A stretch of 31,548 nucleotides of DNA from JBBQQK01 sp038216025 (GTDB taxonomy: Bacteria > Patescibacteriota > UBA1384 > XYA2-FULL-43-10 > 1-14-0-10-43-13), in the NCBI GenBank assembly GCA_038216025.1, contig JBBQQK010000005.1, forward strand, positions 1 through 31,548. The letters are read 5' to 3'. The translations under genes and the position numbers were made by a program. The notes below the pieces were generated by a model that was not told the origin of the DNA, did no database searches, and saw nothing but the letters and a program-made list of their open reading frames with translations. Numbering within the stretch: the stretch's first letter is position 1; each line of letters starts with the position of its first letter. Below, piece after piece: positions 21,659 through 29,708 of the stretch.

Positions 21659-22354
21659 CTACCCCAAAAGTTCCGGTCTTTTCTTCTTAGTCCTTTCAAT
21701 CGCTTGTTCTTTCCGCCATTTGTCTATTTCCGCATGATTTCCGGACAAAAGTACATCCGGCACTTTCCACCCTTTGTATTCAACGGGACGGGTGTATTGA
21801 GGGTATTCTAACAACCGTTTGCCATCGATAGAAAAGGTTTCATCTTCTGCAGACTTGTCTTTTCCTAGAGCTCCAGGGATTAGTCGAACTACAGCATCTG
21901 CGATTGCCATGGCTGGTATTTCACCGCCGGAAAGTACAAAGTCGCCAAGAGAAATTTCCTCATCGACTAAGTGTTCTCTTATTCTTTCGTCAAAGCCTTC
22001 ATAGTGACCGCAAACAAGAACTATATTGTCAAGTTTAGCCAGTTCGTGAGCCTTATCTTGGTCAAACGGTTTTCCTTGAGGAGTCATTAAAATAGTCCGC
22101 TCTTTTCCTGACGACTTTTGACTGACGACTTTTGACTGGATAATGGCCTTATCCATCACATCGACTTTGAGTACCATGCCTGCACCACCACCATAAGGGG
22201 TATCATCGACGACTTGGTGTTTATCTTCAGCAAAATCCCGAAAGTTAACCACATCAATCTCAACAACTCCTTTGCTAATGGCGTGTTTGATGATGCTCTC
22301 AGAAAAAATTCCTTCGAACATTTGAGGAAATAAAGTTAAGATAGTGATTTTCAT
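21659..22354 (-). CDS. trmD: tRNA (guanine-N1-)-methyltransferase
   Basis: Makes m1G37 in tRNAs with G36, using SAM, to prevent +1 frameshifting. The start is put at MKITILTLFPQMFEG (22354) on family grounds; an ATG seven codons earlier is possible but has no better ribosome site. Trefoil-knot motifs are DDTPYGGGAGMV, LVCGHYEGFDERI, EISLGDFVLSGGE and YTRPVEYKGW. The variable linker after MVLKVDVMDKAI contains residues IQSKVVSQKSSGKER, encoded by a period-7 DNA repeat. Part of the rpsP-khpA-trmD order; rimM, which often sits here, is absent. Confidence 0.96.
   Translation of the reverse strand: MKITILTLFPQMFEGIFSESIIKHAISKGVVEIDVVNFRDFAEDKHQVVDDTPYGGGAGMVLKVDVMDKAIIQSKVVSQKSSGKERTILMTPQGKPFDQDKAHELAKLDNIVLVCGHYEGFDERIREHLVDEEISLGDFVLSGGEIPAMAIADAVVRLIPGALGKDKSAEDETFSIDGKRLLEYPQYTRPVEYKGWKVPDVLLSGNHAEIDKWRKEQAIERTKKKRPELLG
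22108..22142. repeat. Period-7 repeat inside trmD
   Basis: On the plus strand ACTTTTG and ACTGACG alternate for about five units. It belongs to the same ACTNNNG type as the arrays at 18479 and 28735, but is translated (on the minus strand) as part of TrmD. Confidence 0.8.
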
Positions 22355-22465
22355 TTCTGATTTTTCATTTAACAATTAACTATTTAATTATCATTTAGTC
22401 ATTGATCATTCAGAAATTTCCAAATGGCAAATAAATGAAAATTTAAAAGTGATAAATGGACAATT

Positions 22466-22511
22466 TATACAAAGAGCCGCCAAGCAAAGAGCTGTGGCGG
22501 TCTCTTGTATA
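22466..22511 (-). terminator. Long palindrome between khpA and trmD, possible terminator
   Basis: TATACAA-A-GAG-C-CGCCA (22466-22482) pairs with TGGCGG-T-CTCTTGTATA (22494-22511) with two mismatches. On the minus strand the stem is followed only by a short T-rich stretch, so it could partly terminate khpA transcripts before trmD or act as a processing site. Confidence 0.5.
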
Positions 22512-22523
22512 GTATTCAGATGG

Positions 22524-22892
22524 TTACGCTAATACGTCGTTCGGAATATCATCTATAGTTGCTGTCTTGGTTGGTTTGGTAGGAGCAGCTACTTTTTCTT
22601 CGTCATAGCTTCTTCTGTCTCTGCTGTCGCCATCTTCTGCATCGCCGCCATCAGGCTCTACGATCTTTAGATTAAGTCTAGCATTGTTTTTGGCGCCGAT
22701 GACCCTTAGAAGAGTGCGGACTGCTTTTGCTGTTTTGCCATCTTTTCCGATGACTTTACCCATATCTGAAGGATCGACATAAAGTTTAATTAAAACGCCC
22801 CTCTCATCGATCGTTCGATCGGTCTTAACATTTTCCGGGGTGTCGACAATCGCCTTGATGATGTCCTCCACGAATTTCTGGTCTTGATCCAT
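22524..22892 (-). CDS. khpA: KH-domain RNA-binding protein KhpA
   Basis: 122 residues from MDQDQKFVED, chosen because AAGGA lies 7 bases upstream; a longer start at 22931 is less likely. The single KH domain has the GxxG loop GKDGKTAK and the type II pattern LIKLYVDPSDMGKVIG. Longer than the 76-80 residue KhpA of Firmicutes, with an acidic, Arg/Asp-rich tail of about 45 residues. In other bacteria KhpA pairs with KhpB and binds many RNAs. Its place between rpsP and trmD is the conserved one. A small hairpin ACACTT/AAGTGT sits just upstream of the ribosome site. Confidence 0.9.
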   Translation of the reverse strand: MDQDQKFVEDIIKAIVDTPENVKTDRTIDERGVLIKLYVDPSDMGKVIGKDGKTAKAVRTLLRVIGAKNNARLNLKIVEPDGGDAEDGDSRDRRSYDEEKVAAPTKPTKTATIDDIPNDVLA

Positions 22893-23064
22893 CTCGTTTC
22901 CTTTCTTCACACTTTTCAAGTGTTTTCTCATTAATTGCTCTTTCCTCTAAATTTTATCAAATTCAAAAGAAAAAGTTAAATATCAATTTTGCCTAAACGA
23001 GTATTATCGGATTGAACATCGAACGTGAGTACAAAAATAAGACTAATATACTGTCAATAAAAAA

Positions 23065-23535
23065 TTACTCTTTTTCAGTAGTTTCAACTTCAGTCTTCTC
23101 TGGTTCAGCTTCAGGAGCTTTTTCTTCAACAACAGGAGTTTCAACTTCTACTGCAACTTCAGTTTCTTCTGCTGGTGCTTCCGTTACCACAGCTTCTGCT
23201 TCCTCTTTTACCTCAGCAACAACTGGTTTTTTGTCTACACCTTCTTTGATTTGCTTTTTAGTGAACTCTTTAGAGAACTTTTTGTTGACTTTTTCCTCTA
23301 AAATACCTAGATCTACCATAAGGTTGCGAACAGTGTCGGATGTTTGTGCGCCTTGGCCCATCCAAAAAGTAGCTCTATCTTTTTTGATCACGAGATCTCT
23401 TGGAGTTGAAGTTGGGCTATAGTGTCCTATAATTTCGATAAACTTACCCTTTACAGCTCTTTTTTTATCAGCAACAACAACTCTGTAATGAGGGCTGTTT
23501 GTCTTGCCAACTCTGGTTAAACGAATCATTAACAT
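23065..23535 (-). CDS. rpsP: Small ribosomal subunit protein bS16 with long acidic tail
   Basis: The first 85 residues are bS16 (MIRLTRVGKTNSPHYRVVVAD, IEIIGHYSPT, GAQTSDTVRNLM). After this comes an extension of about 65 residues made of Glu, Val, Ala, Thr and Pro, giving 156 in total against 80-90 in most bacteria. AGGAG lies 7 bases before the ATG at 23535. It has its own consensus promoter. Confidence 0.96.
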   Translation of the reverse strand: MLMIRLTRVGKTNSPHYRVVVADKKRAVKGKFIEIIGHYSPTSTPRDLVIKKDRATFWMGQGAQTSDTVRNLMVDLGILEEKVNKKFSKEFTKKQIKEGVDKKPVVAEVKEEAEAVVTEAPAEETEVAVEVETPVVEEKAPEAEPEKTEVETTEKE

Positions 23536-23570
23536 TAAATTTCTCCTAGGAATATTAAAAACTATGTATT

Positions 23571-23599
23571 AATTTAACAAATTTACGTCAAAATGTCAA
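23571..23599 (-). promoter_or_regulatory. rpsP promoter
   Basis: Perfect TTGACA (23594-23599), 17-base spacer, TAAATT (23571-23576). Leader about 30 bases. Probably drives rpsP-khpA-trmD, with a weaker secondary promoter (TTAACT, 17, TAAAAT) before khpA. Confidence 0.7.
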
Positions 23600-23692
23600 C
23601 CTAAAACAATTTTCAGTCTTAAGCCTCTAGTTTTCAGTTGCTTGTATAATAAATCGCTTTAGAAAATGAAATTTTATTGGGAGTGCCAGATA

Positions 23693-25027
23693 TCACTTGA
23701 AGCTTATTTCCGTCTTGTATCCGTTGATAAAATCAGAATAATTCATAATCTTTTTTCCTTCCGGTTTGACCAAATCAAGAAGATAAAGGCCGTCCTCTTC
23801 AAAGTGACCAGAAATCAGCAATACTCTTTTGTCGTTGATTTTTGTCCAAGCTTTCGGCCAGTTGTCAAAGGCGCGTATTTTGCGGTCAACTTCGACAGCC
23901 GGTGTTGATGTTTCAACGTAGCCGTCAACTTTCTTTATGATGTGAGAGAAGATAGCCCTTTCCTCTTCTTGGGCGACTGGAGGCAAGTCGCCGGTTATGT
24001 AATAGGGGATAGCGTTCATAAGCAAGTTGGCGCCATATTGGCCGAGATAGTCTTTCAATATTGTGGTTGTTTCGTTTCCGTAGAGTTCAACTTTGCCTTG
24101 AGTTATGGTGGGGCCGGCATCCATTTTTGCTGAAGTTAACATGATAGTCACTCCTGCAAATTTATCACCGTTTAAGATAGTGTACTGAACGGGGGACGGC
24201 CCTCTGTAAAGAGGCAGAAGCGAAGGATGTATATTGAGAAGTCCGTATTTGAAGATGTCCAGCATCTCTTTCGGTATGATTTGGCCAAAATCCGCCATTA
24301 TGCCAAGGTCAGGGTTTAGTTTTTTAACTCGCTCAATTACTTCAGGATCTTTTATATTAGCTGTTTTCAGGATGGGCAATTTGTGATGTTCAGCTATTTC
24401 GAAGATAGGGTTTTCGGCCACTTTGCGGCCTGTTATAGCTTTTTCTTCTCCTGTTATCACTAACAATATTTCATATTGAGGGTCGCGGTTCAAAGCTTCC
24501 AGTGCTTTTATTCCCAAGCTGCCTGTACCGATAAATACAATTTGGTGCTTTTCGCCCTTGTCTATCAGTAAAGTCGAATTCAAATGATCATATTCATGTT
24601 GAATAACCCGTGCAAACAAGCCGTCAACTTTCAGTTCAATATTGTTGCCATGGCGGTCTTGACCTTTTATTATCGCTTCTTTTGGTCGGTTTACAACTCG
24701 TTCCATGCCTGGAAAAGATAAGCAGCCTTCAACCATCAAAACTTGATCTTCCGCAAGCCAAGTTATTTTGGGGTTGCACATTACGGTCAGCGGTATTTCC
24801 GGGATGCCCTTTCGATTCTCTGTTGTTGATTTTTCACCTTCAAATTGACAAATGAACACTTTTTTAGCAACGCCGACTTGAGGCGCGGCCAAGCCGATAC
24901 CATTTTTCTTGTGCATCGTTTCGATCATGTCGTCTATGAATTTTTGGAAATCCACACCAAAATCGGTCACTGGTTCACATTCAGCTCGCAGGATAGGATC
25001 TGTAGTTTTGTGAATTTTTAAAGACAT
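23693..25027 (-). CDS. def-fmt: Fused peptide deformylase / methionyl-tRNA formyltransferase
   Basis: 444 residues holding two complete enzymes. Residues 1-155 are peptide deformylase: GIGLAAPQ (43-50), EGCLS (100-104) with metal Cys, HEYDH (144-148) with catalytic Glu145. Residues 161-444 are methionyl-tRNA formyltransferase: IVFIGTGSLGIKALEAL, NIHPSLLPLYRGPSPVQ with Asn265 and His267, and MDAGPTI with Asp303, plus a C-terminal OB-like domain. The frame is continuous with almost no linker. Fmt formylates initiator Met-tRNA and Def removes the same formyl group from the finished protein, so both ends of the formyl cycle are tied in one chain. def and fmt are commonly adjacent; here they are joined. 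Confidence 0.93.
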   Translation of the reverse strand: MSLKIHKTTDPILRAECEPVTDFGVDFQKFIDDMIETMHKKNGIGLAAPQVGVAKKVFICQFEGEKSTTENRKGIPEIPLTVMCNPKITWLAEDQVLMVEGCLSFPGMERVVNRPKEAIIKGQDRHGNNIELKVDGLFARVIQHEYDHLNSTLLIDKGEKHQIVFIGTGSLGIKALEALNRDPQYEILLVITGEEKAITGRKVAENPIFEIAEHHKLPILKTANIKDPEVIERVKKLNPDLGIMADFGQIIPKEMLDIFKYGLLNIHPSLLPLYRGPSPVQYTILNGDKFAGVTIMLTSAKMDAGPTITQGKVELYGNETTTILKDYLGQYGANLLMNAIPYYITGDLPPVAQEEERAIFSHIIKKVDGYVETSTPAVEVDRKIRAFDNWPKAWTKINDKRVLLISGHFEEDGLYLLDLVKPEGKKIMNYSDFINGYKTEISFK

Positions 25028-25059
25028 TTGTGTACTGATATTTCTTATTTTCGTCTTTT

Positions 25060-25088
25060 ATCATACTTTCCAAGGGAGATTTCGTCAA
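25060..25088 (-). promoter_or_regulatory. def-fmt promoter
   Basis: TTGACG (25083-25088), 17-base spacer, TATGAT (25060-25065). The leader is about 25 bases without a clear Shine-Dalgarno. Confidence 0.7.
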
Positions 25089-25122
25089 GACTAAAAACAT
25101 GGAATGCGACTATTATTTTAAC

Positions 25123-27138
25123 TTATAATAAATTCGTGGGTTCAACGTCCCATGTCAAATAAGGATTTGAATAAAATATTTCTCTTATTTCACTGTTTGG
25201 CCATTTGTCTGTCTTGATGATTATGTGGAATCTGAATTTATTATTGATTTTTGACAAGAAGCAGGGGGCTGGTCCAATTGAATCGATATTTTTTTCTTTC
25301 AATAAATTTGCAATGATCGACAAGTCTTTCTTCGCTTTAATGAGATTTTTGTCTTCAGAAATAATCCTGATGATTTTTTTGAACGGAGGATAGCCAAGTT
25401 CTTTGCGGTCCAAGATCTCATCTTTATAAAAACCATCATAGTCGTGCAGTGCCGAATATTGAATAGATCTGGATTCCGGCCAGTAAGTTTGAATAATAGT
25501 TTTGCCAATATTGTTTTTTCTTCCCGAACGTCCGGAAACTTGAGTTATGATTTGGAAAATTTTCTCGTTTGCCCGGTAGTTGGGCAAGTGAAGCCCTGTA
25601 TCGGCCGATATTACACCAACCAGATCGACTTCCGGTAAGTCCAAGCCTTTTGCGACGATCTGGGTTCCGATCAAAATATCTATGTTTTTCTCTTTCAAAT
25701 CTTTGTAGAGTTTTGCGTATTCGCCTTTATTTTCCATGCTGGTAGAATCAACTCTTTTGATCTTAGCTTTAGGGAATAATCTTTCTACCTCTAATTCAAT
25801 TTTCTCAATACCCGTTCCAAAGAATTTTATGCGAGCGCCGCTGCAGGCGGGACAAATATCCGGCGTTTTTGATTTGAAATCGCAGTGGTGACAATTCAGG
25901 TAGTTGCTATTAAAATTTATGTGATAGACCATTGGGATCGCGCAGTGGGGACATTGGATTACTTCGCCGCAATCGCGACAAGACACAAAAGTTGCTGTAC
26001 CTCTTCTATTTATGAAAAGGATTGCTTGTTTTTTAGCCTTCAAGATCTGGGCTATCTCCTCTTGTAGTCTGGTCGAAATGGGTGAGAAGTTTTTGTATTT
26101 AATTTCATTTTTTAAATCAATGACTTCGGCCGGGGGAAGAATCATCTGGTGGTAGCGATTCATGAGCTTGAAGTGAAATTGAATGTCGATTTCCTTGTAG
26201 TCCTCAATTCTTGGGGTAGCGGAGCCAAGGAGAAGGAGTGCGTCTGAGTGCTCCGCAATCTTCTTTGCAAGATCGACTGCGTGATAGCGAGGCGACTTCT
26301 CTTGCTTGTAAGCATCTTCTTGTTCTTCGTCTATGATTATCAATCCAAGGTTATCTGTCGGTACCAGCAAGGCTGAGCGTGGTCCTATTAGAATAGACTT
26401 TGTGTTGTTGGAAAATTGTTGATAGCTAGCGAATCTTTCTGAGGCGGATAAATTTGAGTGCATCAGAGCAATGATGTCGCCGAAACGCTTTTTAAATTGC
26501 TCGACAACCTGAGTTGCAAGCATAATTTCAGGCACTAAAATAATTGCTTGCTTATTATTTTTAATATTTTCTTCAACAAGTTTTAGATAAATTTCAGTTT
26601 TGCCGCTGCCTGTTACACCGTGAAGAAGAACCGGTTTTTTGTCTTTAATCGAAAGTCGGTCCGAAATATTCTTAAATACTTCGGCTTGCTCAGTGTTAAG
26701 TTTCAACGACTCATGTACCTGAGCCGTTGAAATAGTATTGGATTTTCTGGATTTGACTGCCTTTGGCGGCAGAAAAAGCGATACAGCTTCGCCTAGCGAG
26801 CAAAGATAGTACAAAGAAACCCATTGGGCTATTTTCAGGTAATGCTCCGGCAAGGCAAATTGCTCATTGACAGAAGTAATATTCTTAAGCTCATACCCTG
26901 CGTCATTGCGAGACCCGAGACCGGTCGAAGGTCGTGGCAATCCATCATGAGAGATTGCTTCGTTGCCTTGCGCCTCGCAATGACACTTAAAAATAACACC
27001 TTTGATACCATATTTGCCGAAGGGAATTTCTACAATAGAACCAATCTTGATTTTTTCTTCCAGCTCTTTTGGTACTGAATATGAAAAAATTTCCCTTTCG
27101 GGATTGGTACGCTTGGCAGGAATGATTTCTACTATCAT
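25123..27138 (-). CDS. priA: Primosomal protein N' (replication restart helicase PriA)
   Basis: 671 residues. The superfamily 2 DNA helicase that reloads the replisome at stalled forks. Visible are the N-terminal 3'-end-binding domain, Walker A HGVTGSGKTEI, motif II IIDEEQEDAYKQ, LLGSATPRIEDY, the cysteine zinc module (CRDCGEVIQCPHC ... CHHC ... CPAC) and GTQIVAKGLDLPEVDLV. Residues 52-80 (beginning CHCEAQGNEAIS) are encoded by a palindromic repeat inserted in frame within the N-terminal domain. The -10-like TATGCT 6 bases before the ATG would allow a leaderless message. Confidence 0.96.
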   Translation of the reverse strand: MIVEIIPAKRTNPEREIFSYSVPKELEEKIKIGSIVEIPFGKYGIKGVIFKCHCEAQGNEAISHDGLPRPSTGLGSRNDAGYELKNITSVNEQFALPEHYLKIAQWVSLYYLCSLGEAVSLFLPPKAVKSRKSNTISTAQVHESLKLNTEQAEVFKNISDRLSIKDKKPVLLHGVTGSGKTEIYLKLVEENIKNNKQAIILVPEIMLATQVVEQFKKRFGDIIALMHSNLSASERFASYQQFSNNTKSILIGPRSALLVPTDNLGLIIIDEEQEDAYKQEKSPRYHAVDLAKKIAEHSDALLLLGSATPRIEDYKEIDIQFHFKLMNRYHQMILPPAEVIDLKNEIKYKNFSPISTRLQEEIAQILKAKKQAILFINRRGTATFVSCRDCGEVIQCPHCAIPMVYHINFNSNYLNCHHCDFKSKTPDICPACSGARIKFFGTGIEKIELEVERLFPKAKIKRVDSTSMENKGEYAKLYKDLKEKNIDILIGTQIVAKGLDLPEVDLVGVISADTGLHLPNYRANEKIFQIITQVSGRSGRKNNIGKTIIQTYWPESRSIQYSALHDYDGFYKDEILDRKELGYPPFKKIIRIISEDKNLIKAKKDLSIIANLLKEKNIDSIGPAPCFLSKINNKFRFHIIIKTDKWPNSEIREIFYSNPYLTWDVEPTNLL
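26902..26984. repeat. Palindromic element inserted in frame in priA
   Basis: Arms GTCATTGCGAG (26902-26912) and CTCGCAATGAC (26974-26984) enclose inner GGCAATC / GATTGC arms. This is the layout of the common intergenic CATTGCGAG repeats, with a decayed relative at about 18192-18222. It is translated as priA residues 52-80 and does not break the frame. Confidence 0.9.
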
Positions 27139-27278
27139 GTTTTTAGCATAAAGGATTTAAAGGTGATGTTCCAGTATGTTGAGAGTATTAAGGTAACTAA
27201 AGAAAGTTGTAATGATGCAATAAACAACTACATATTGGGGTGCTATTCATACTATTCCTATCAGGATGGTGCTAAAAC

Positions 27279-27334
27279 CGCGAGCCGTTCGCCACACGGG
27301 GTATAACCTTAGGCGGGCCGGCTATTTTTTATTA
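27279..27334 (+). terminator. GC-rich hairpin with T-run before der
   Basis: GCCG-TT-CGCC pairs with GGCG-GG-CCGGC with one bulge, followed by TATTTTTTATT. It could terminate a plus-strand transcript, but I see no gene between 27139 and 27280 on that strand, so an unannotated small RNA or an inserted repeat are alternatives. The rest of the gap shows nothing clear. Confidence 0.4.
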
Positions 27335-27363
27335 TTGCCAAAAATATAAAAAAATGTTATCAT
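27335..27363 (+). promoter_or_regulatory. der promoter, leaderless type
   Basis: TTGCCA (27335-27340), 17-base spacer, TATCAT (27358-27363). The ATG is 7 bases after the -10, exactly where transcription should start, and there is no Shine-Dalgarno. Confidence 0.7.
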
Positions 27364-27370
27364 AATTATT

Positions 27371-28696
27371 ATGCAAAAAGAAAGTTATAAAACTGTAGCG
27401 CTTGTTGGACGGCCAAATGTTGGCAAGTCTACTTTATTCAATCGATTGATAGGCAAAAGACAAGCTATTGAGACTCCAGTTCCCGGTACAACCAGGGATC
27501 GTCTTTTTGGCGAAGTAGATTGGGCCGGCGCTCGATTCAACTTGGTTGATCTGGCTGGAATCGAAAAAGCGGAAGGCGAATTGGCCGAAAACATGCAAAC
27601 TAGCGCCGATTTCGCGATTGAAAGTGCTGATCTGATTCTTTTCATTGTCGACTGGACTCAAAAAGATAATCGTATAGACCGCATGGTTGCTAGAAAGCTT
27701 TTGAAAACCGGAAAAGATGTTATTCTGATCATAAATAAGGCTGATAATCTCGAGCGGCTCACTGATATTGAAGAATTTAGACGTTTAGGCAATTTTTCCG
27801 AGATTATCGGAGTATCTGCTATAAGCGGTAAAAATACTGGCGATATGCTGGATCTAATTATTGAGAAACTTTCTCTTCAAAAAGAAAAACCAGAAGAAGA
27901 TGTTAAGATTGATATCAATCTAGCTATTATCGGACGGCCAAATGTTGGTAAATCTACTCTTTTAAACCAAATTGCCGGCGAAAGCAGATCAATTGTTTCA
28001 GAAGAAGCTGGCACGACCAGAGATATAATTGATGTAATAAAAAATTATAAAGGCAAGAATATTAAGCTTGTCGATACCGCCGGCATACGCCGAAAAGGAA
28101 AAATACCTCGAGGCAGTGTCGAAGATTATTCTGTTCTAAGGTCCTATCGGGCTTTAAAAGAAAGCGATATTGCTATCCTCGTTATTGATTCAATTGAAGG
28201 TTTGGTTGCAAAAGACGCAAATATTCTGGGCGACGCCAAAGAATGGGGCAAAGGCTTGATTTTGGCAGTAAATAAGATTGATTTAAGTGATGCAGACCGA
28301 ACCGAATTTATGGGTAAAATTTTGGCTTTTTTACAGGAAAAGCTCAATTTTACGCCTTGGCTTCCGGTTGTATTTATCTCGGCTAAAGAAGGCGAAAATG
28401 TGAACGCTCTCCTAAATCAAGTATTGAGAGTCGACGAGAACAGAAAAACAACCATACCGCAGCAGGATTTAGATGAGATTTTACAATTTGCTAAGGGATC
28501 TAATATGCAACTAGAAGGACTAACTCTTCTAAGGCAGAAGAAGAACAATCCTCCTATTTTCGAACTCAAGTACAAAGGAAAAGCCAAAGGCAACAAAAAG
28601 AAGTCTCCTCACTATACTCAAATTAGATTTTTAGAAAACAGAATAAGGGATGTCTATCCAATGGAAGGCTCCCCGATATTCATAGATATAGACTAG
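27371..28696 (+). CDS. der: Ribosome assembly GTPase Der (EngA)
   Basis: 441 residues with the tandem G-domain layout unique to Der: GRPNVGKST at residues 13-21 and again at 188-196, TTRDR and TTRDI switch motifs, DLAG/DTAG (G3), NKAD and NKID (G4), then a KH-like C-terminal domain (FELKYKGKAKGNKKKSPHYTQIRFLENRIRDVYPMEGSPI). It takes part in late maturation of the 50S subunit. Monocistronic with its own leaderless promoter. Confidence 0.98.
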   Translation: MQKESYKTVALVGRPNVGKSTLFNRLIGKRQAIETPVPGTTRDRLFGEVDWAGARFNLVDLAGIEKAEGELAENMQTSADFAIESADLILFIVDWTQKDNRIDRMVARKLLKTGKDVILIINKADNLERLTDIEEFRRLGNFSEIIGVSAISGKNTGDMLDLIIEKLSLQKEKPEEDVKIDINLAIIGRPNVGKSTLLNQIAGESRSIVSEEAGTTRDIIDVIKNYKGKNIKLVDTAGIRRKGKIPRGSVEDYSVLRSYRALKESDIAILVIDSIEGLVAKDANILGDAKEWGKGLILAVNKIDLSDADRTEFMGKILAFLQEKLNFTPWLPVVFISAKEGENVNALLNQVLRVDENRKTTIPQQDLDEILQFAKGSNMQLEGLTLLRQKKNNPPIFELKYKGKAKGNKKKSPHYTQIRFLENRIRDVYPMEGSPIFIDID

Positions 28697-28734
28697 GTCA
28701 AGATTCAAGGATTAAAGTTTTAAGAATCAAGCAC

Positions 28735-28843
28735 TAGAGACTAAAGACTTGAAACTGATGACTAACCGTGAACTAACGACTAACGACTAACGACTAAAGA
28801 CTTGCGACTGAAGACTATCGACTTATAACTGAGGACTATCTAA
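28735..28843. repeat. Degenerate period-7 array between der and lepB
   Basis: Starts with looser units, then a regular run of ACTAACG three times, ACTAAAG, ACTTGCG, ACTGAAG, ACTATCG, ACTTATA, ACTGAGG, ACTATC. It ends within a few bases of the lepB stop, just as the sister array ends at the uvrB stop. Confidence 0.9.
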
Positions 28844-28844
28844 T

Positions 28845-29516
28845 TTATATTCTTGCTAGCAGTTTGTTCCACAGCATGCTTAATTCGGTGTATGCTATTC
28901 TGTTCTGAATACCAAATTTATCGAGTGGCAAGATAGTTAGCCATGCTCGGCCAATGATGTTCTGTTCTGGCAGCTTTCCCCATTCTCTAGAATCAGAAGA
29001 ATGTTGTCTGTTGTCGCCCATTACAAAGTACTCATTCTCTCCCAAAACAGATTCTTCCGATTTGGAGTCTTGTGGCAGGGTTAAAGTGTAATTTGGTAAA
29101 TAGTTCTCTTTTAAAACAACACCATCGGGATGTTCATTGTTGTGGATCTTAACTTCGTTCTCTGATATAACAACCTTTTCTCCCGGCACACCAATAATTC
29201 TTTTGATGTAACTGATACTTGGGTTGCCAGGGTAGCGAAAGATAACTACGTCGCCTCTTTTGGGTTGTCCGGCAAGGTATGAAACCTTTTCTGCCAAGAT
29301 ATATTCATTGTTGACGAAATTTGGCATCATGGATTCGCCATCTACAATAAATGGTTGGACAACAAAGTATCGAAGCGCAAAAGCGATAATAAAAACAATA
29401 AGGCCGGTTTTTAGAAGATCAAAAATAAAGTAAAGAAAATCCTTTGCTGGGTTGCTTTCTACTTCTAAATTGTTTAACTCTTCAGAATGTTTTTCTTGAT
29501 CGTTGTTGTATTCCAT
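28845..29516 (-). CDS. lepB: Signal peptidase I
   Basis: 223 residues from the ATG at 29516; the longer frame to 29549 runs into the promoter -10 and is rejected. One membrane helix at about 33-52, then the catalytic Ser62 in GESMMP and Lys105 in YIKRIIGVPGE, and the box FVMGDNRQHSSDSR. It removes signal peptides from secreted proteins such as the Fn3 protein. It lies divergent from the lgt-lspA lipoprotein cluster. Confidence 0.96.
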   Translation of the reverse strand: MEYNNDQEKHSEELNNLEVESNPAKDFLYFIFDLLKTGLIVFIIAFALRYFVVQPFIVDGESMMPNFVNNEYILAEKVSYLAGQPKRGDVVIFRYPGNPSISYIKRIIGVPGEKVVISENEVKIHNNEHPDGVVLKENYLPNYTLTLPQDSKSEESVLGENEYFVMGDNRQHSSDSREWGKLPEQNIIGRAWLTILPLDKFGIQNRIAYTELSMLWNKLLARI

Positions 29517-29539
29517 GTGTTTTTTATTATTTCTTATAT

Positions 29540-29569
29540 ATTTTACCAATTAGATAACACAATGGTCAA
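29540..29569 (-). promoter_or_regulatory. lepB promoter
   Basis: TTGACC (29564-29569), 18-base spacer, TAAAAT (29540-29545). Gives a leader of about 20 A-rich bases without Shine-Dalgarno. Confidence 0.6.
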
Positions 29570-29708
29570 TTATTATAGCTAGTTAAGCGAAAGAATTAAT
29601 CTAAGGCTTGAAGACTGCAGACTATAATTATAAACTTTATAATGTACTTAATATTATAGTGCTTATGGAAAAATTAATCTAATACTAAGTGAATCTTTGT
29701 TAGATAAT

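Noticed and set aside
23012..23422. Ser/Thr-rich open frame antisense to rpsP
   Set aside because: It is the complement of the repetitive Glu/Val/Thr codons of the bS16 tail, without a ribosome site.
29517..29549. Longer lepB start (TTG)
   Set aside because: It overlaps the -10 region of the lepB promoter.
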